64,000 bases of DNA from Euryodendron excelsum (taxonomy: Eukaryota; Streptophyta; Magnoliopsida; Ericales; Pentaphylacaceae), in contig CM065397.1 of assembly GCA_033060915.1 (NCBI GenBank), positions 13,553,501-13,617,500 of the forward strand, in the 5' to 3' direction. The translations under genes and the position numbers were made by a program. The notes below the pieces were generated by a model. The model saw only the letters and a program-made list of their open reading frames with translations. It was not told where the DNA came from and searched no databases. Of the stretch, positions 11,090 through 24,300 are shown piece by piece (the stretch's first letter is position 1; every line of letters starts with the position of its first letter).

Positions 11090-13238
11090 GGAGAGTTATA
11101 TCTCTTTGGTTAAGTGCACCGGTCAATAGCTTAGCTAGTAACTTTTGACTTTAATAAAATTCTTCTTAAAAGAGGTGAAAGTTAAAGTTTAACTAATGAG
11201 AAAACTTAATAGGTGTCTTTGAGGTGAGGAGGAAAAATTGTGTGATTATAATAATTTTTTATATAGTGTATTTTTTTTCTGAGGCTTATGATTTTTCTCT
11301 TATTTTGAGAGTTTTTCCCGTAAATTTTTGTGTTATGCTTTTCTCTATTTATTTTAATAGGATAGATCCAAAATGAAGTGAATTTAGGAAAGCCAAATTC
11401 CCAATAAAATGGAGTAACCAGAAATGGCACTTGGATATTCTTTCCTAGTGGTAAATCAAACAGAAATGCTTACACTATAGTGCATGTATTGGCAGGGGAA
11501 AGGATTTTGGTCAATAGATGAAGTACCCAATTTCCTTCCTTATCAATGATTACATTGACTTTAGCTAGATCAGTGCTGTGGGGCCTAAGGGTAGAAACAT
11601 TAACCCGGATAATCATAGTATTTGAGTCCAATTACTCTTCTTTGTCTATTTTTCTCTTTCTCATTCCAAAAAAAAAACCAATCAAAAAGCTAAAAAATAA
11701 AGAACCAGTTCTGTCTCCGAAAAAAAAAATTTAAACGTAACTAAGCCAATCAAGATACTAAGATTCAAATTTATTATGCCTTTCTGTACTGAACAGATAC
11801 CTGAAGAAAAATTGTCTCAGCTGCTACTCTTTCTCCCTCCCTCCCGCTAACCTATTCCTGCCCTCTATCAGCAACCAAACCAAGTAACTAAATGTCATAC
11901 GGATTTGGACAAAAAAGCCGAGTCCCAAAAAATGAGAAGTTTTTGTGAAAATAGACACAAACCAGAGGCCTAATGTTTTGATCAAAATACCATGGCAAGA
12001 CTAAGCATCACAGTGCAGAGAATCCAAAAGGGGCAAAAAAAATTTCAAAAAATTAATTGCTTTCAACAAAGATTGTCTAACCCAATAGCCCTTGTCATAA
12101 AATCTGGAGAAAAAATGAAAAAACACAAGAAAAAAAGATAGGAAAGAAAAAAAAAAAAGAGGCATAGACTGAAAGAGAGGAAACAGAGAAAAGGACCTGG
12201 TGGAGGCCAACGGTGGTTCGGCTCTGACTCCTATAGTTCTTTTCCCTCCTCTTCGTCTTTGGAGAGAGTCATCAATCGGAAAAGGAAATGAAGTAGAAGA
12301 AAATCGGTGCAAACAAAAAAAGGAAGAAACGGAAAAGAAGAAGAGAAAAGAAGGTAAGAAACTAAAGATGCATTTAATGAGTCATTCAAGGTGTTCAGCT
12401 AAAATACAATAGAAGTAAAAGAAATAAAGGAATAAAAAGGTCCAGAAGAGAGAAAGGTAAGAAGAAATATAAAAGAAAAGAACAAGTTCATTGGCATCAT
12501 TTAATGCTTATTGTGAGACATAGAAGACTTGTTGAAATGAGCGGGATTGGAAGTTCAACGATAAAATCAAGATGGCGTCAACATTGATAGAAGGAAATCA
12601 GGTCACGTTTTCTTATTTTTATATTTTATTTTTTTAAAATAAAAAATAGTGTTTATTTTTTTAATTATTAACAAAATTTTAAAAAATAAAATAAAAATAT
12701 TAAAATGAGTGTTATTTGTTTCTAAAACATTAATTTGGTATTATTGAGACAACAGTAATTTATAAATGTTCATAATCAAATAATAATAAAATACATAATA
12801 AAAATACACAACAAAAATATACAGTAAAAAATAAAAATTAAAAGCATTACCAAACGAATACAAATGTTTCCAACCCTTAGATTCATTTGTGTCTCGCATA
12901 CATTTCGAAAAAAGCCAACATGTTTTGTAAGATAGATTAATTCAAACACTTAAATAGCGTTGACACAGAATCTTATTACTAATAATGGAATTTCCAGCTA
13001 AGGGATTTTCATTTTGTCTTTGATTTTTGCCATCTAAACATGGCCTTAATGGAATAGGTCTCCACGAAAGATGCGAGAAGCAAAGCTCATATTTTTTTAG
13101 CCATACACAGGGCTCATTTTTTATTACATGATTAGTGCATACCGCATAGTATCAAGGCGCAGGATCCATTTACACCTATTCAAAACTTTTTACTCTTGCA
13201 TTTTTTTTTGGCAAATTCATGTCACAAAGCTAAACATT
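11090..13238. other. Intergenic stretch, no gene recognised
   Basis: AT-rich, with A-runs near 12150 and a low-complexity AT segment at 12600-12850. ORFs on both strands near 12001-12412 overlap each other and are compositional. Confidence 0.4.
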
Positions 13239-15059
13239 AGTCCTACAGGGGCGGAGCCACACAGGGTCAGAGGGCCACTTGCCCCCCTCAATTTTTTAAA
13301 AATTTTAATTTTGTTAGAATTATTTTTAATTTGCTCCTCTGAAAATTTATAAATACCTCCTTATATTTTTAAAAACTATATATTGAACTACAATTTTGAA
13401 ATTGTTATTCAATTGGTCTCTTCTAAAATTGGTGAATATTTTTTTTAAATACTTAATTTACATTAAACACTCCTATATATTATATAGTTATATAGAAGTC
13501 AAGTGTCTTATTATTGACTATAAAAAAAAATTTATAAAAAACTTTAGCAGAATAATTTAGCAGCTGTAATTTCAAAATTATGAGCCAAAATAGTTGGTAT
13601 TTAAGTCTGAAATAAAAGGACTACAAAGAATCACATCCTTCTATGAAAATTTTGAACAAAAATTTTAGCATTATGACTATGCTCAGAATATGACAATCTA
13701 TTAAAAACACCCAAGTGCAAGTGTGGTAAAGTAGTAAATAAAAATCCGATAAGACTGAAGTCGATCCATAGAGAACAGTTAACAGAACATGTAAAATTTA
13801 GGTATTAAAATTCACCCATGGTAACAGATTAGATACTAATTAAGCTATGCTAAACACCGTAATGTTACAATGACTTCAGTTGGAATCTAAACCAACAGAT
13901 TTGGCTTTCACCTTAAAAAATACTAATGAGAATTGGACAATTGCTATAGAAAAGGTAACCAAAGAAAAATAGTTTGTATTTGGGATATTGATAGTTGTTG
14001 ACTTGACTTTAAAGTAAACCGAATAAAATGGTCTTAGACTCAATTGATTCGATCACCCGATTCACCTGAAATTCCAACGAAGGTTTTGTAACTTAAAACA
14101 GTTAATTAAATCTTAGAATAATAAAATTAAAGTTATAGATTCAAACCTTTAATTTGTGCAATAACTATATCAAAATAAAATTTGTGCATAGAAATGACCA
14201 AACATAGTAAAAAATCTACGTTTTCTGAAATATCTAGAATTTAATTACCAAGAATTGGAATATTCAAAAGATATACAAAAAAATTCAATTACCTCCATTG
14301 AAGTCTCAAGATCCTCGAATGATCTTCACAATTGGTTCTAAGAATGAAATTAACTACTCATAATATTGAAAAGACGTGGTTTGAAAAATAATTTAATTAC
14401 TAATAATATAAAGTACAACAAAATATAAGATTGAAAATAAAACAAACTAATTACTAAAGAAAATTTCTCTCTCTAAAAACTTCCTAAAAACTTTGCTTTT
14501 TCTCTATTTTCTTACAACTTCTCTCTTTCCTTTACTATTCTCTTTTTATAGATGGCCAAATGATCTGCTCCCTCCTCTTTCTTCCTCCCTTTTTTTTCCT
14601 TTCTTTTCTTCTTTCTTCACCTGCTCCCTTTTTTTTTTTTCTTCTTTTATTTTTTTGTTGACTTCTTCACCGGCTCCATTTTATCTCCACACACACCTGC
14701 ACCAATCAATATATCAAATATAATATAATAATATATTATAATAAATATTATATAAAAACATATGTAAGCACCCCATTTTTGCCCGCTCGGCAATCTGCGG
14801 CCTGGCTTAACTCCCTTTCAAAACTCCGTAAGTACATTTAAGCCCAAATCAACTTTTAAATGCCTATCTAATCAATCAACCTCTTCTCAGGCCCGCTGGG
14901 CCCAATAGAGGCCTAACAACCAAACCTGCCCCTTGAGTCTCCAGGCATGTTTTGAGAAAGTTCAAAATCCCTCAAAACGGTAAGTCCACCCTTCCAAAGT
15001 GTTACGAAGCAGTTAGGCGTACTCCACACGCCATCCAGTCCCATTTTAGCCAACTCCAG

Positions 15060-15235
15060 TCAAAATGACCATTTTGCCCCTGAACATCCTAGCACTGCAC
15101 AAATCCCATCGAACAGTAAAAGACCCTCCCAAAACCATTGTTGAACGACCCGGTACGCTTAACGTAGCACGCCAAACCATTCCTGACCATTTTCAGCCAA
15201 ACTTGGTCAAAATGACCATTTTGCCCCTGACAATC
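15060..15235 (+). repeat. Repeated ATGACCATTTTGCCCCT motif in giant LTR copy 1
   Basis: The motif occurs at 15065 and 15212, 147 bp apart, as part of a degenerate tandem structure. Giant LTR copy 2 carries four related units, and copy 3 carries the motif inverted near 27430 and 27580. Confidence 0.7.
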
Positions 15236-16134
15236 CAAACGCACACCGAAACAACACCGGTCATAGGGTTTCGAATAGAGGGTCTCGTTATACACCCTTG
15301 TTTAACCTGTGGAGAACCCTATGAAACTAAACACCCACGACTCGATAAAAGTTCCCTGTAGTGTCCTGCAGACGCTTTGCCTAAACTGTCTTTTCTTCCG
15401 ATTCCCTAGTTATAACGCACCGTCAAATGACTAGAGAAATGTGTAAATCAGGGAATTCCCAAGAGCTCGTTCACAGATCTCTCTATCAATACGGTTTGAT
15501 CAAATAGATTGCCTCCCGAAGCCCTTCATCGTATGGCTCAAACACTGTTACTTTCGACAACCCCTGGAGCGTCTCGCAGACGCTTCGCCAAGATTGACTT
15601 TTTTTCCAATTCCCTGATCAAAACGCACCGTCAAACGACTTGAGAAATGCATAAATCAAGAAATTCCCGAAATTATTTTCAGAGTACTTTCCATCGGTAC
15701 GGTCCGATCGAAAAGATCGCTTCCCGAAGGCCTCGATCACATGACACGAAAACAGCTACTTTCGAATGCCTCAGAGCATATCACAGACGCTCTACAAAGA
15801 TGTCCTTTTATGCACGCTTCCCAAGTCGATATCCCACACTTCCAAACACAATTTAAACTTTTCAAAACACTAAAATTCACGAGAAGCCCTAGGAGAACAT
15901 CCCGAGTGCAGCCGATTTTCCCGAAACCTTCCCGGTTGGCTCAATTATCAAGACAAAGTTTAAACGAACCTTCCCGATGATGGAGCGTATGCTACATGCG
16001 CTCAAATTTTGATCAGATCGACCAAAGTTCGATCAAATATCAGGATTTAACTATTACACTGGGTGCCACGTGTCATTCTAGCAATGGAACAATACTTACA
16101 CATATGCCACATGTGCGGGGGCAAATTTTGGCCA

Positions 16135-16182
16135 GGCGCATGTAGCACATGCGCCAGACTTGTTCCAGTTTGCCTATAAATA
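16135..16182 (+). promoter_or_regulatory. LTR core promoter: 9-bp dyad box and TATA box (copy 1)
   Basis: A perfect inverted repeat GGCGCATGT / ACATGCGCC with a 3-bp spacer (16135-16155) lies 19 bp upstream of TATAAATA (16175-16182). The same arrangement exists in copy 3. The dyad is a candidate transcription-factor site. Confidence 0.7.
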
Positions 16183-17427
16183 CCAACCTCCCCCTTTGCA
16201 TATTCCATCTCCAAAATTGATGCGAAGCTCTGCTGAAACTGCTCCAGAACCTCGAATCTCCATATATATTCTCCTCCCCTAACACTTAGGCTAGATTCCA
16301 CATCCCTCAAGCCTATACACTTTATCTACAAGGCCTTATACACCATTAAACACTCTCCTCCAGCCTTTCAAGCCTTCTTGAAGTCATTCAAGCTCCAATC
16401 AAGACATCCATTGAAGACTACAAGTGTGTTGAAGGCAAAAGGTGGTATCCCTTTTACATTTTTGTCTTCCCCCACTCTTATCTTCTCCCTCTTAGCCTAC
16501 TTAGGCTATTCTCTATTTTAATCCCCATCTTCAACCCCCCATTCTTACATGTTTGAGCCAAGAGGGCTCTTAAATCATGCCTAGAGGAAAGCAAGTGAGA
16601 ACCATCGTGTAGGGGGATCTCTCACTAGCCTATTTTAAGATGGTATGGCCTAGGAGCCCCTTGTTTATGTGGTGTAATCTAAAAGCCTTGTATGTGATCA
16701 TGACCCTTTACATATTACTATTTTGATCATGTCTTGTGTACTTGGTTTCATTTTTACGCTATTACCATGTTCTACAATGCTTACATTACTCTTAGTTCCA
16801 TACTATTTCTAAGCTCTATATTTCTTTCAAAAATAGTTCCAAGAGTTTGCTCCATGAAATTTAGGATGGGACCTTAGAAATCATACTCTAGAAGATTCCC
16901 TATTAACCCCCTAACTCTCTTTTTGGCATCATGGCATTTTGACTTGCATAAGAATTGTTTTCAAGCTCTCCAAATTCTAAGGTTTCCATTCTTTTAACTT
17001 TAGTGGTTGAAATGGGCTTATGGAGCCCTCTCTTGAGTGGTTTCCTTTTTGTTTAGCCATAGGAACTCTCTTGTTGGAATGGTCTCCTTGGAAAATAGTT
17101 TTCAAAAACCTTTTCCAAATATGGTTTCTAAAAATTCATTCTCTCCACCTTTGCATTAAAAATGGTGCCTCAAAAAGTTGTTATCATATTGATTTTTGAC
17201 TCCTTGCACTCTTGCCAAGATAATGGTTATAATGGCCATGAGGGAGCCTTCCTTGGAATGGTCTTCAAGCACCACCCATACAATCCATACTCTTGGCTAG
17301 AATCAAAATTTTCATGAAAATGAACTTCAAAAGGATGCCTTACCAAAGTTCATTGCATAACATGTTTTGTTTTTCAAAACTCTTTCTAAAAGTGCATCAA
17401 ACAATTTTTCAAAGTCATCTTCCAATT

Positions 17428-17760
17428 TAACCCTAGGTTAACTTAACCCTAGTTACCAAACCCTAGGTTAACTTGACCCTAGTTGACTAACCATAGGTTA
17501 ACTTTACCCTAGTTATCTCAACCCTAGGTTAACTTGACCTTAGTTACCAAACCTTAGGTTAACTTGACCCTAGTTGACCAACCCTAGGTTAACTTGACCT
17601 TAGTTATCCAACCCTAGGTTAACTGGACTCTAGTTCACTCACCTTAGGTTAACTTAACCCTAGTTAGTTAACCCTAAGTCATCTTACCCTTAGGTTAACC
17701 CTATCCTAGTTAGTCAACCCTAGTCCAACCTAACCTTAGATCACCCCTAACCGTTGGGTA
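17428..17760 (+). repeat. ~30-bp minisatellite (CCCTAGGTTAACTTGACC units)
   Basis: About eleven degenerate copies of a 29-31 bp unit containing CCCTAGGTTAACTTGACCC and then TAGTTNNCCAA. The same array, inverted, is at 24783-25065 in giant LTR copy 3. It is not telomeric repeat despite the CCCTA content. Confidence 0.85.
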
Positions 17761-18239
17761 ACCTAACTTAAATTAGTATACTTCAAGGTTCCAACCCACG
17801 GACCCCTTTTTAAATGATCTCTCTATTTAAAACTATCTTCACTACCCATTTTTTCAAAATCTCCTACTAATTTGAGATTTCAAAAATCAACTCCATATCC
17901 TCTTCAAATGTTCTTACACTCTATCGTCAAAACATTTCAAAAAATGTTCTCAAGAACTCACAACTCTAAGGTGTCCCTACCCTTTCCATGGTTAGGGATT
18001 CCAAAGGAAGGTGATATATCAAGAACAACCTCCAAGGTTGTCCATATTGGAATTCCAAAGTCCTAGGTGCTTTCAAAAACCATTTTCAAAAACTTTTTAA
18101 CATTTCAAAATCTTACCTCCAAGGTTTCCAAACAAGACTTCAAGGTATTTCCAAAACTCTTTTGAGTTACTCCAAAGCATTTACCAAAAATCCCTTGATT
18201 TGATCCAAAAAAACATTTTCAAAATACTCTGCTATTCCA

Positions 18240-18360
18240 TTCCAAGTCAAAGCCTTCGAGGCCACAAAGCGTCTTCAACTTTTCCAAAGACCCCAAAGTG
18301 TCTTCAACTTCTTTAAAGACCTCAAAGCGTCTTCAAACTTTCCAAAGGCTCTAACGCGCC
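18240..18360 (+). repeat. Short tandem repeat of CTCAAAGCGTCTTCAA type
   Basis: Three to four copies of a ~33-bp unit (AAAGCGTCTTCAACTTTCC). The inverted, expanded counterpart is at about 24105-24300 in copy 3 (GACACTTTGAGGTCTTTG units). Confidence 0.65.
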
Positions 18361-19377
18361 TATTTTCCATCGGGCTTTTACCTGAACTACGAATGACCTG
18401 ATTTTCACTAAATGAGATATTTAGGCAATCTAAAATGGTGCTGTCATAACTTCTATTTCAACTCCAATCCCCTTTTCAAAAACTTTTAATCAATTCAAAG
18501 TTCTCATTTAAAACTCTTTCAAAACTCCCACATTTTCAAACTTCTTCCCAAAACTTGCATCATGCATTATTCATCCGAAAGGTGCTGACTAAACCCCGTT
18601 TTCAAAACTTTAACATGGATATTAAGTGGACAAGGGTAACCGGTTATTCTCGTGAGTGAACAAAGGGTGATTAGACATGTAGGTACCGAAAGGGCAGGGT
18701 AGGGTGATGATCTTAGGATATTTTCCCTACACGTAACCAACCCCAGACCATAGATTTCTGTTTTATGAGGACCAAAATGGAGTTATTTTCAAAAATGGCT
18801 TAAATCATTCCAAAGTTTGCCAAACAATCTATTTTCTTAAAAAAACCCTCTCTTGAGGGAGTTTTCAAAGTCTTTTTCAAAAACCTTAAGTTTAATATTC
18901 GGATTAGTATTTAGTTTTAGGTTACTTAACTCACCTTAATCAAGTTAGGTGGTGAATCCTATTTTTTTTAAAAAGCCCTTAGTCAAACCAATTTTCAAAT
19001 CTAGTCGCACTTGTCCTTCTAGGAGGATGAGTTCTAGTGACAGAGTTCCATGCTTTTGGTCTCCGAGTCGAAAGGACCTTGGACACCCAAAAAATCAGGG
19101 CGCGACAACATATATATATTAGTAGTATTAGTAGGTGACTGTTAGCCACTAAATATTAATATATATATATATATATAAACATACTTATATGTTATACACC
19201 ACACATACTTTGTGTGCATGCCATTTTTATTTTGTTCGGTTTTAGTTTCAAATTTGTACAAGATATAAAAATATAAAATAAAACAAATTTTATATTAAAA
19301 TAATAAATAATATATAAATAATTATTAATAATCTCTTACAAGTAGGGACTGCAATTTTACGTTTTAGAGTATAATCA

Positions 19378-20330
19378 CACCCTCCAACTAAGCTTTTGCT
19401 AGTCTCTAACAAAACAAAACACACTTAAAAAAAAAAAAGAAAATATGTTCTTCTTTCGTAAGAATCACGAGTGCATTTAACCTATGCACCAAGCCTTTAA
19501 ACCCCTACGTTTCCCCTAGTGGATGAGTGGTGTCTTGTGAGTATTTTTAATAATGATACCCACAAATATCAAAATGTAACCTACAGGTGAGGATAATGAG
19601 GACAAAGTATGACATGTATCAAACACTAGCATATTCTATCTATCCTACTTTTTAATAGATAAGTAAGATAATGTCTTAGAACAACATATGAGAGGCTTTG
19701 TGTGTGTGTGTTTATTAAATGATAAAGAAATTACAACATAAAAACAAAGTGTCATCCTTTAAGTTTTAATTCAACCTCACTGGATATTCTCTCAAAAAGA
19801 AAGAAATCAGACATCTTACACTGGTTGAAAAGTAAATGTAAATTATAATCAAAAGAGACAATCATAAAGAAATGACGTGAATATATATTGTGGGAGATGA
19901 CTTGACATAGCTCTATGAAAAAATACTCAACGTTAAAACCACACAAGCAATTAATAAATAAATTCTTTAGTAAGTAAAAGAACAAGTAATGTACACTTCA
20001 AATCCTCGAGGGCTTCGTTTATGTTGTAACTTGATCATAAGGTATAAGATAAGGAGAAAGAAAGGGTAAAAAATTCAAAACATGTGTGATCAAGGCATGT
20101 AATGATTAATAAATATGTATATTCATTTTCTCTCAATTTCATTTTATTAATTTTTTTTCCTCTTCTTCTTTTTCTTATTTTTTGTTTTTTACTTTCCTTC
20201 TTTCCTTACTGTCTTTTCCTCTTGTTTTTTCATCGTATTGTAAAAATATCCCCTCTTTTATCAATTTAACTTTCACAAATGAAGATACTTGTGTTTTTTT
20301 CCATTGGGGAAGAAACTTAAACAATGCTAT
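19378..20330 (-). other. 3' tail of Athila-like element with polypurine tract
   Basis: Directly inside the 3' LTR, read on the minus strand, AAGCTTAGTTGGAGGGTG (19395-19378) is a polypurine tract followed by the LTR's TG. The remainder is AT-rich and non-coding. No env-like ORF is visible here or in the other half of the tail (35170-36510). Confidence 0.7.
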
Positions 20331-20632
20331 TGTCACGCCCCGAAACCTGGCCTATATGAATTTAGGGTGCATGACCGGCCAACAGCTTGGCTACCCAAGG
20401 CCGCATTACATAAACCGATTGAACATCTGTGTGTAAGCACTCTATTTTTGACCGCTCGACAGTCTACGGTCTGTTCAAACTTGTACTCAAGTCAGTATGG
20501 ACGTATTCCAATCAAAATCAATTCTCCAAATCTAATCATGTTTATCCATCGCTTCGCAGACCCGCCAGGCCAAAATAGAGGCAAAATGACCAAAATGCCC
20601 TTAAGGGCATTGTCCTTTCCAAATTTCAAATC

Positions 20633-20949
20633 AGGCACGTCTTTCTGAAGACGGTAAGTCCCCTTTCTACAATCCCAAATTAGGCGCATCTTTCTGACGG
20701 TGGTAAGTCCCCTTTCCAAATTCCAAGCCAGGTACGTTTTTCGGGAGACGGTAAGTTCCCTTTCCAATTCCAAATCAGGCGCGTCTTTCCAAAGACGGTA
20801 AGCCCTCTTTCTAATTCCATCAGGCACGTCTTTCCGAATACAGTAAGTCCCCTTTTCATATTCCAACAGGCACGTCTTTCCGAAGGCGGTAAGTCCCCTT
20901 TCCAAATTTCAATAGGCGCGTCTTTCCGAAGACGGTAAGTCCCCTTTCA
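20633..20949 (+). repeat. Seven ~46-bp tandem repeats in giant LTR copy 2
   Basis: The unit is AGGCGCGTCTTTCCGAAGAC, GGTAAGTCCCC, then TTTCCAAATTCCAA, spaced 45-49 bp. Unit starts are near 20633, 20680, 20729, 20777, 20822, 20868 and 20914. Degenerate but unmistakable. Antisense reading produces an open frame (20905-20492) purely from the repeat. Confidence 0.92.
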
Positions 20950-21439
20950 ACCTGTCGACCAGGACGAGACCCCAAGTCCCCTAGATGGTAGAATGGTCCA
21001 CCTTTGGTGCTTGCCAGCCCGCCAATGCAGAAATGTCTGTTTCAGGCATGCCTTCTGAGAAAGTTGACTTCTCAGGCGCTAAGTCCCTTTAGCAGCTTCC
21101 TAAGATCAGGCAGCCTTGGGAATGATCGCGAACCATCAGAGTAGTAGAAATACTCGCAAACATTGTAACTGTCAGAGTAGCGAAAATACTCACAAGCAGG
21201 TCGATATAGGGAATTGCCAACCAACCCCTGTATCACGAGACCGCCGTCAGAGTGGCAGAAACACTCAAAACTCAGGTCAATATCGGTGCCTATTAGCCCA
21301 CTTCGGTGAAAAATGACCAAACTGCCCTTAGGGCCATTTTTTGGCACGTTTCTTGAGAACACACCTGAGTCCTCAGAATGATAAGTCCACCCTTCCAAAA
21401 TTGTTTTAAAAGTAATCCGGCATGATTAGGTGCCTTCTA

Positions 21440-22000
21440 ATCAATTTCGGGCCAGTTCTGAGACTTTCTAGCCAAGATGACCATTTTGCCCCTAGGCATC
21501 CGAATGCCTCGGGGACCACATCGGCTCTGGGTATCAAACCGGTAGCCTCCCGAGAATGCTTCTTATAGTGTTCTCAAACTTCTATTATCTTTCTGGATCA
21601 TTCCGAGTCAGTTCTGGTAAACCTGGTGCAAAATGACCGTTTTACCCCTCGTGGGTCAATCGCCTTTTTCTAGCCACACTGGCTCTGGGTATCAAACCGG
21701 TTATCTCCCGAGAATACTTATTGTAGTGTTCTCAACCTTCTATTATCTTTCCGGATCATTCCGAGTCAGTTCCGGCAAACCCGGTCCAAAATGACCGTTT
21801 TGCCCTAGTGGGCCGGTCGCCTTTTTCGACTACACCGGCTTTGATTATCAAGCTGGTAAGCCTTTGGGAACATTCTGAATAATGTTTTTAAATCTCGAGT
21901 CTTCTTCCGGGACATTCTGAGTCCGTCTCGGCAGCTTTCTAATCCAGTTGATCGTTTTACCCCTAATGGCCCGGTCAACCTTTCCGACAAATCTTGTCAT
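21440..22000 (+). repeat. ~157-bp tandem repeats (about four units) in giant LTR copy 2
   Basis: Each unit holds an ATGACCGTTTTGCCCC-like core (near 21477, 21633, 21791 and 21948), a GGCTCTGGGTATCAAACCGG block, and a TTCCGAGTCAGTTC block. Spacing is 156-158 bp. Confidence 0.85.
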
Positions 22001-22289
22001 TCTTTTTCAAGTCCATTACCTCCGGGACTCTATTCTAAGGGTTCCTACTCTTTTTGGCCTTCCGGGCCTTTCCCGGTCCTTTAAATCATTCCCGGACCTT
22101 CCGAAGTCACTTCTAGTGAAGTCAAGCTAAAAATTGCATGGTAGTCACTAGTACAGGCGCCCAAATCTTCTCAAGATATGTTGCTTGCCGACCTTAAAAC
22201 TTTCCTAACTAGCTAGTGCCACTAGTAGTGGCGCCAGAAGCATTTTTTCCTAGGTGGCACTGCAACAGGCGCCAGGTCTATCCCATCTC

Positions 22290-22297
22290 TATAAATA
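22290..22297 (+). promoter_or_regulatory. TATA box of giant LTR copy 2
   Basis: TATAAATA in the sequence TCTCTATAAATACAGAGCC, in the same relative place as in copies 1 and 3. Confidence 0.65.
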
Positions 22298-24104
22298 CAG
22301 AGCCTCCTCCAACGTGAAAGAGGTCCGCAAACTTAGTTTGAAAACCCTAATTTTCAATACACAGAGCTCGTAGCCTCTCTAAACCCTAGCTTCTCTAGGT
22401 TTTCCAAACCCTAGCCACCATACACAAACCCTAGCCTCCTATACACTCACATATACTTCTATACACTTATACACTAGCCTCTAAAGCCTCTTTTGAAAAC
22501 TTGAAGAGCTGCAATCTGAAGTTTTGAAGATTAAAGACCAACTCTTGAAGATTAAAGTGAAGACCGAAGCAAGACAAGCAAAGAAAAGCGCGCACAGCTA
22601 AGCAAAATAAAGATGACACAAGGTAGGCTTCTTATTTATGTTTACGCATCTTCCCCCTTCTCTTCTCCCTCTGAACCCACTTGTGTTTTTTTCTATTTTA
22701 ATCCTCCATCTTCTTCCCCCCTTTCTTGCATGCTTGAAATAAGGGAGTTCCTGGTCCATGTGTAGGATTAGGCTATTAGAGAGTCATCGTGTCGGGGGCT
22801 TTCTTTTAGTTTAACCGGAGACCACGTGGGTTCAGCCTCTCTTGATTATATGGTGAAACCTTTAACCTTGTATGTTTACGACCCCAAATTTGCATTGTGC
22901 ATATTATGATCTTGCATCTCTCCAAAATCGTTTTCAAACTCGTTTTCAAAACTTGCATTAACATCGCTTTCAAAATTGCATCAAAATCTTATTTTTCAAA
23001 ACTTGTTTTCAAAATCACAATCCTAGGGTGATTCTAGTCTTTCCATGGCTAGGGTTGCTTTAGAAAAGTGTTACATTTAAAGTAGCCAATATGGTCTATA
23101 TTTTCAAAACCTTTGTTTTTTTCAAAACCACTTTCTTAAAATGGTTCTAGCCTTCTTATGGTTAGAATCGCTTTAGGAAAGTGAGACATTTTTATACTTT
23201 CTAAAAACACTCTTTTCAAAAGTCTCTCTTTCTAAAACCCTCATTTTCAACATACTTTCCTAAAACTCTTCTTTCCAAAATTATTTTCTAAAAACTCCCT
23301 CTAGAAATCTATTTTCAAAACTTCCTTTTCAACTCCTTTCCAAAACACTCTCTTCAAAATTCTTTTCTGTCGCGCCCCGATTTTTGAGGTGTCTAAGGTC
23401 CTTTCGATTCGGAGACCCTAAAGCACAGAACTCTGTCACTAGAACTCGTCCCCCTAGAAGGACAAGTGCGACTAGGTTAGAAAATTGATTTGACTAAGGG
23501 CTTTTTAAAAAAATAGGAGTCCCCACCTAACTTGATAAAGGTGAGTTAGGGCACCTAAATCTAAGTGTTAGTCCGAAAATTGAACTTAGTGTTTTTGAAA
23601 ACTCCCCCAAGAGAGGGTTTTTGGGAAAATAGGTTGTTTGGTAACCTTCTGCAAATGTTTAAGCTCTTTTTGAAAATAACTCCATTTTGGTCTTTCGAAA
23701 ACAGAAATCTAAGTTCGGGGGTTGGTTACGTGTAGGGAAGACATCCTAAGATCATCACCCTACCCCGCCCTTTCAGTACCTACATGTCTAATCACCCTTT
23801 GTTCACTCACTAGAATAACCGGTTACCATGGTCCACTTTATATCTACTTCAAAAAAATAGGGTTTAGTCATCACTTTTCGGATGCATGGATGATGCATAA
23901 TGCAGGTTTTTGGAAAAAGTTTGAAAATAATGGAGGTTTTGAAAGAGTTTGGAATAGAAACGTTGAATTGATTGGAGTTGGAATAAAAGTTATGACTGCA
24001 CCATTTTAGGTTGCCTACGTATCTCATTTGGCGAGAATCAAGTCATTCGTAGTTCGGGCAAGAGCCCGATGGAAGATAGGCACATTAGGGCCTTTAAAAG
24101 GTTT

Positions 24105-24300
24105 GAAGATACTTTGGGGTCTTTAGAAAAGTTTAAGACATTTTGAGGTCTTTGAAAAAGTTTAAGACACTTTGAGGTCTTTGGAGGAGTTTAAGACACT
24201 TTGAAGTCTGTGGAAAAGTTTAAGACACTTTGTGGTCTTGGAAGTTGAAGACTCTTTGTGGTCTTGGAAGTTGAAGATTCTTTGTAGTCTTGGAAGTTTT
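24105..24300 (-). repeat. ~33-bp tandem repeats (GACACTTTGAGGTCTTTG units)
   Basis: About six degenerate copies in giant LTR copy 3, corresponding to the shorter array at 18240-18360 of copy 1. Confidence 0.75.

Larger units (their letters stand above)
14763..19107 (+). mobile_element. Giant solo LTR, copy 1 (4345 bp)
   Basis: It begins TGTAAGCACCCC, ends GGGCGCGACA and is flanked by ACATA on both sides (14758-14762, 19108-19112). A TATAAATA box at 16175-16182 marks a U3/R promoter on the plus strand. There is no primer binding site, polypurine tract, gag or pol inside, so this is an LTR left by recombination, not a whole element. LTRs of this size (over 4 kb) are known mainly from Ogre/Tat-type Ty3/gypsy elements; assignment to that group is inference. 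Homologous copies are at 20432-30463 and, inverted, 23368-28292. Confidence 0.88.
13674..19377 (-). repeat. 3' LTR of the Athila-like element, split by a solo LTR
   Basis: 13674-14762 and 19113-19377 together match 42978-44374 along their length, including the AT-rich block and the ATTAGTAGTATTAGTA motif that resumes directly after the inserted solo LTR. The first bases are TGACTATGCTC and the last ATAATCA. Differences from the 5' LTR are numerous and largely C/T and G/A changes. Confidence 0.9.

Noticed and set aside
15065..15361. 98-codon ORF in giant LTR copy 1
   Set aside because: It overlaps a similar ORF on the other strand, lies across the repeated ATGACCATTTTGCCCCT motif, and has no counterpart kept open in copies 2 and 3.
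17428..17760. CCCTA-rich array suggesting telomeric repeat
   Set aside because: The unit is about 30 bp with AGGTTAACTTG in it, not CCCTAAA; the inverted copy in another LTR shows it is LTR satellite.
20492..20905. 137-codon minus-strand frame with repeated LxxxRGLTxxRK-like units
   Set aside because: The repeats come from the ~46-bp tandem array inside giant LTR copy 2; the unit length keeps the frame open by chance.
20633..20949. Regularly spaced repeats resembling a CRISPR array
   Set aside because: Units are degenerate, the whole unit repeats (no unique spacers), and the array lies in a plant LTR.
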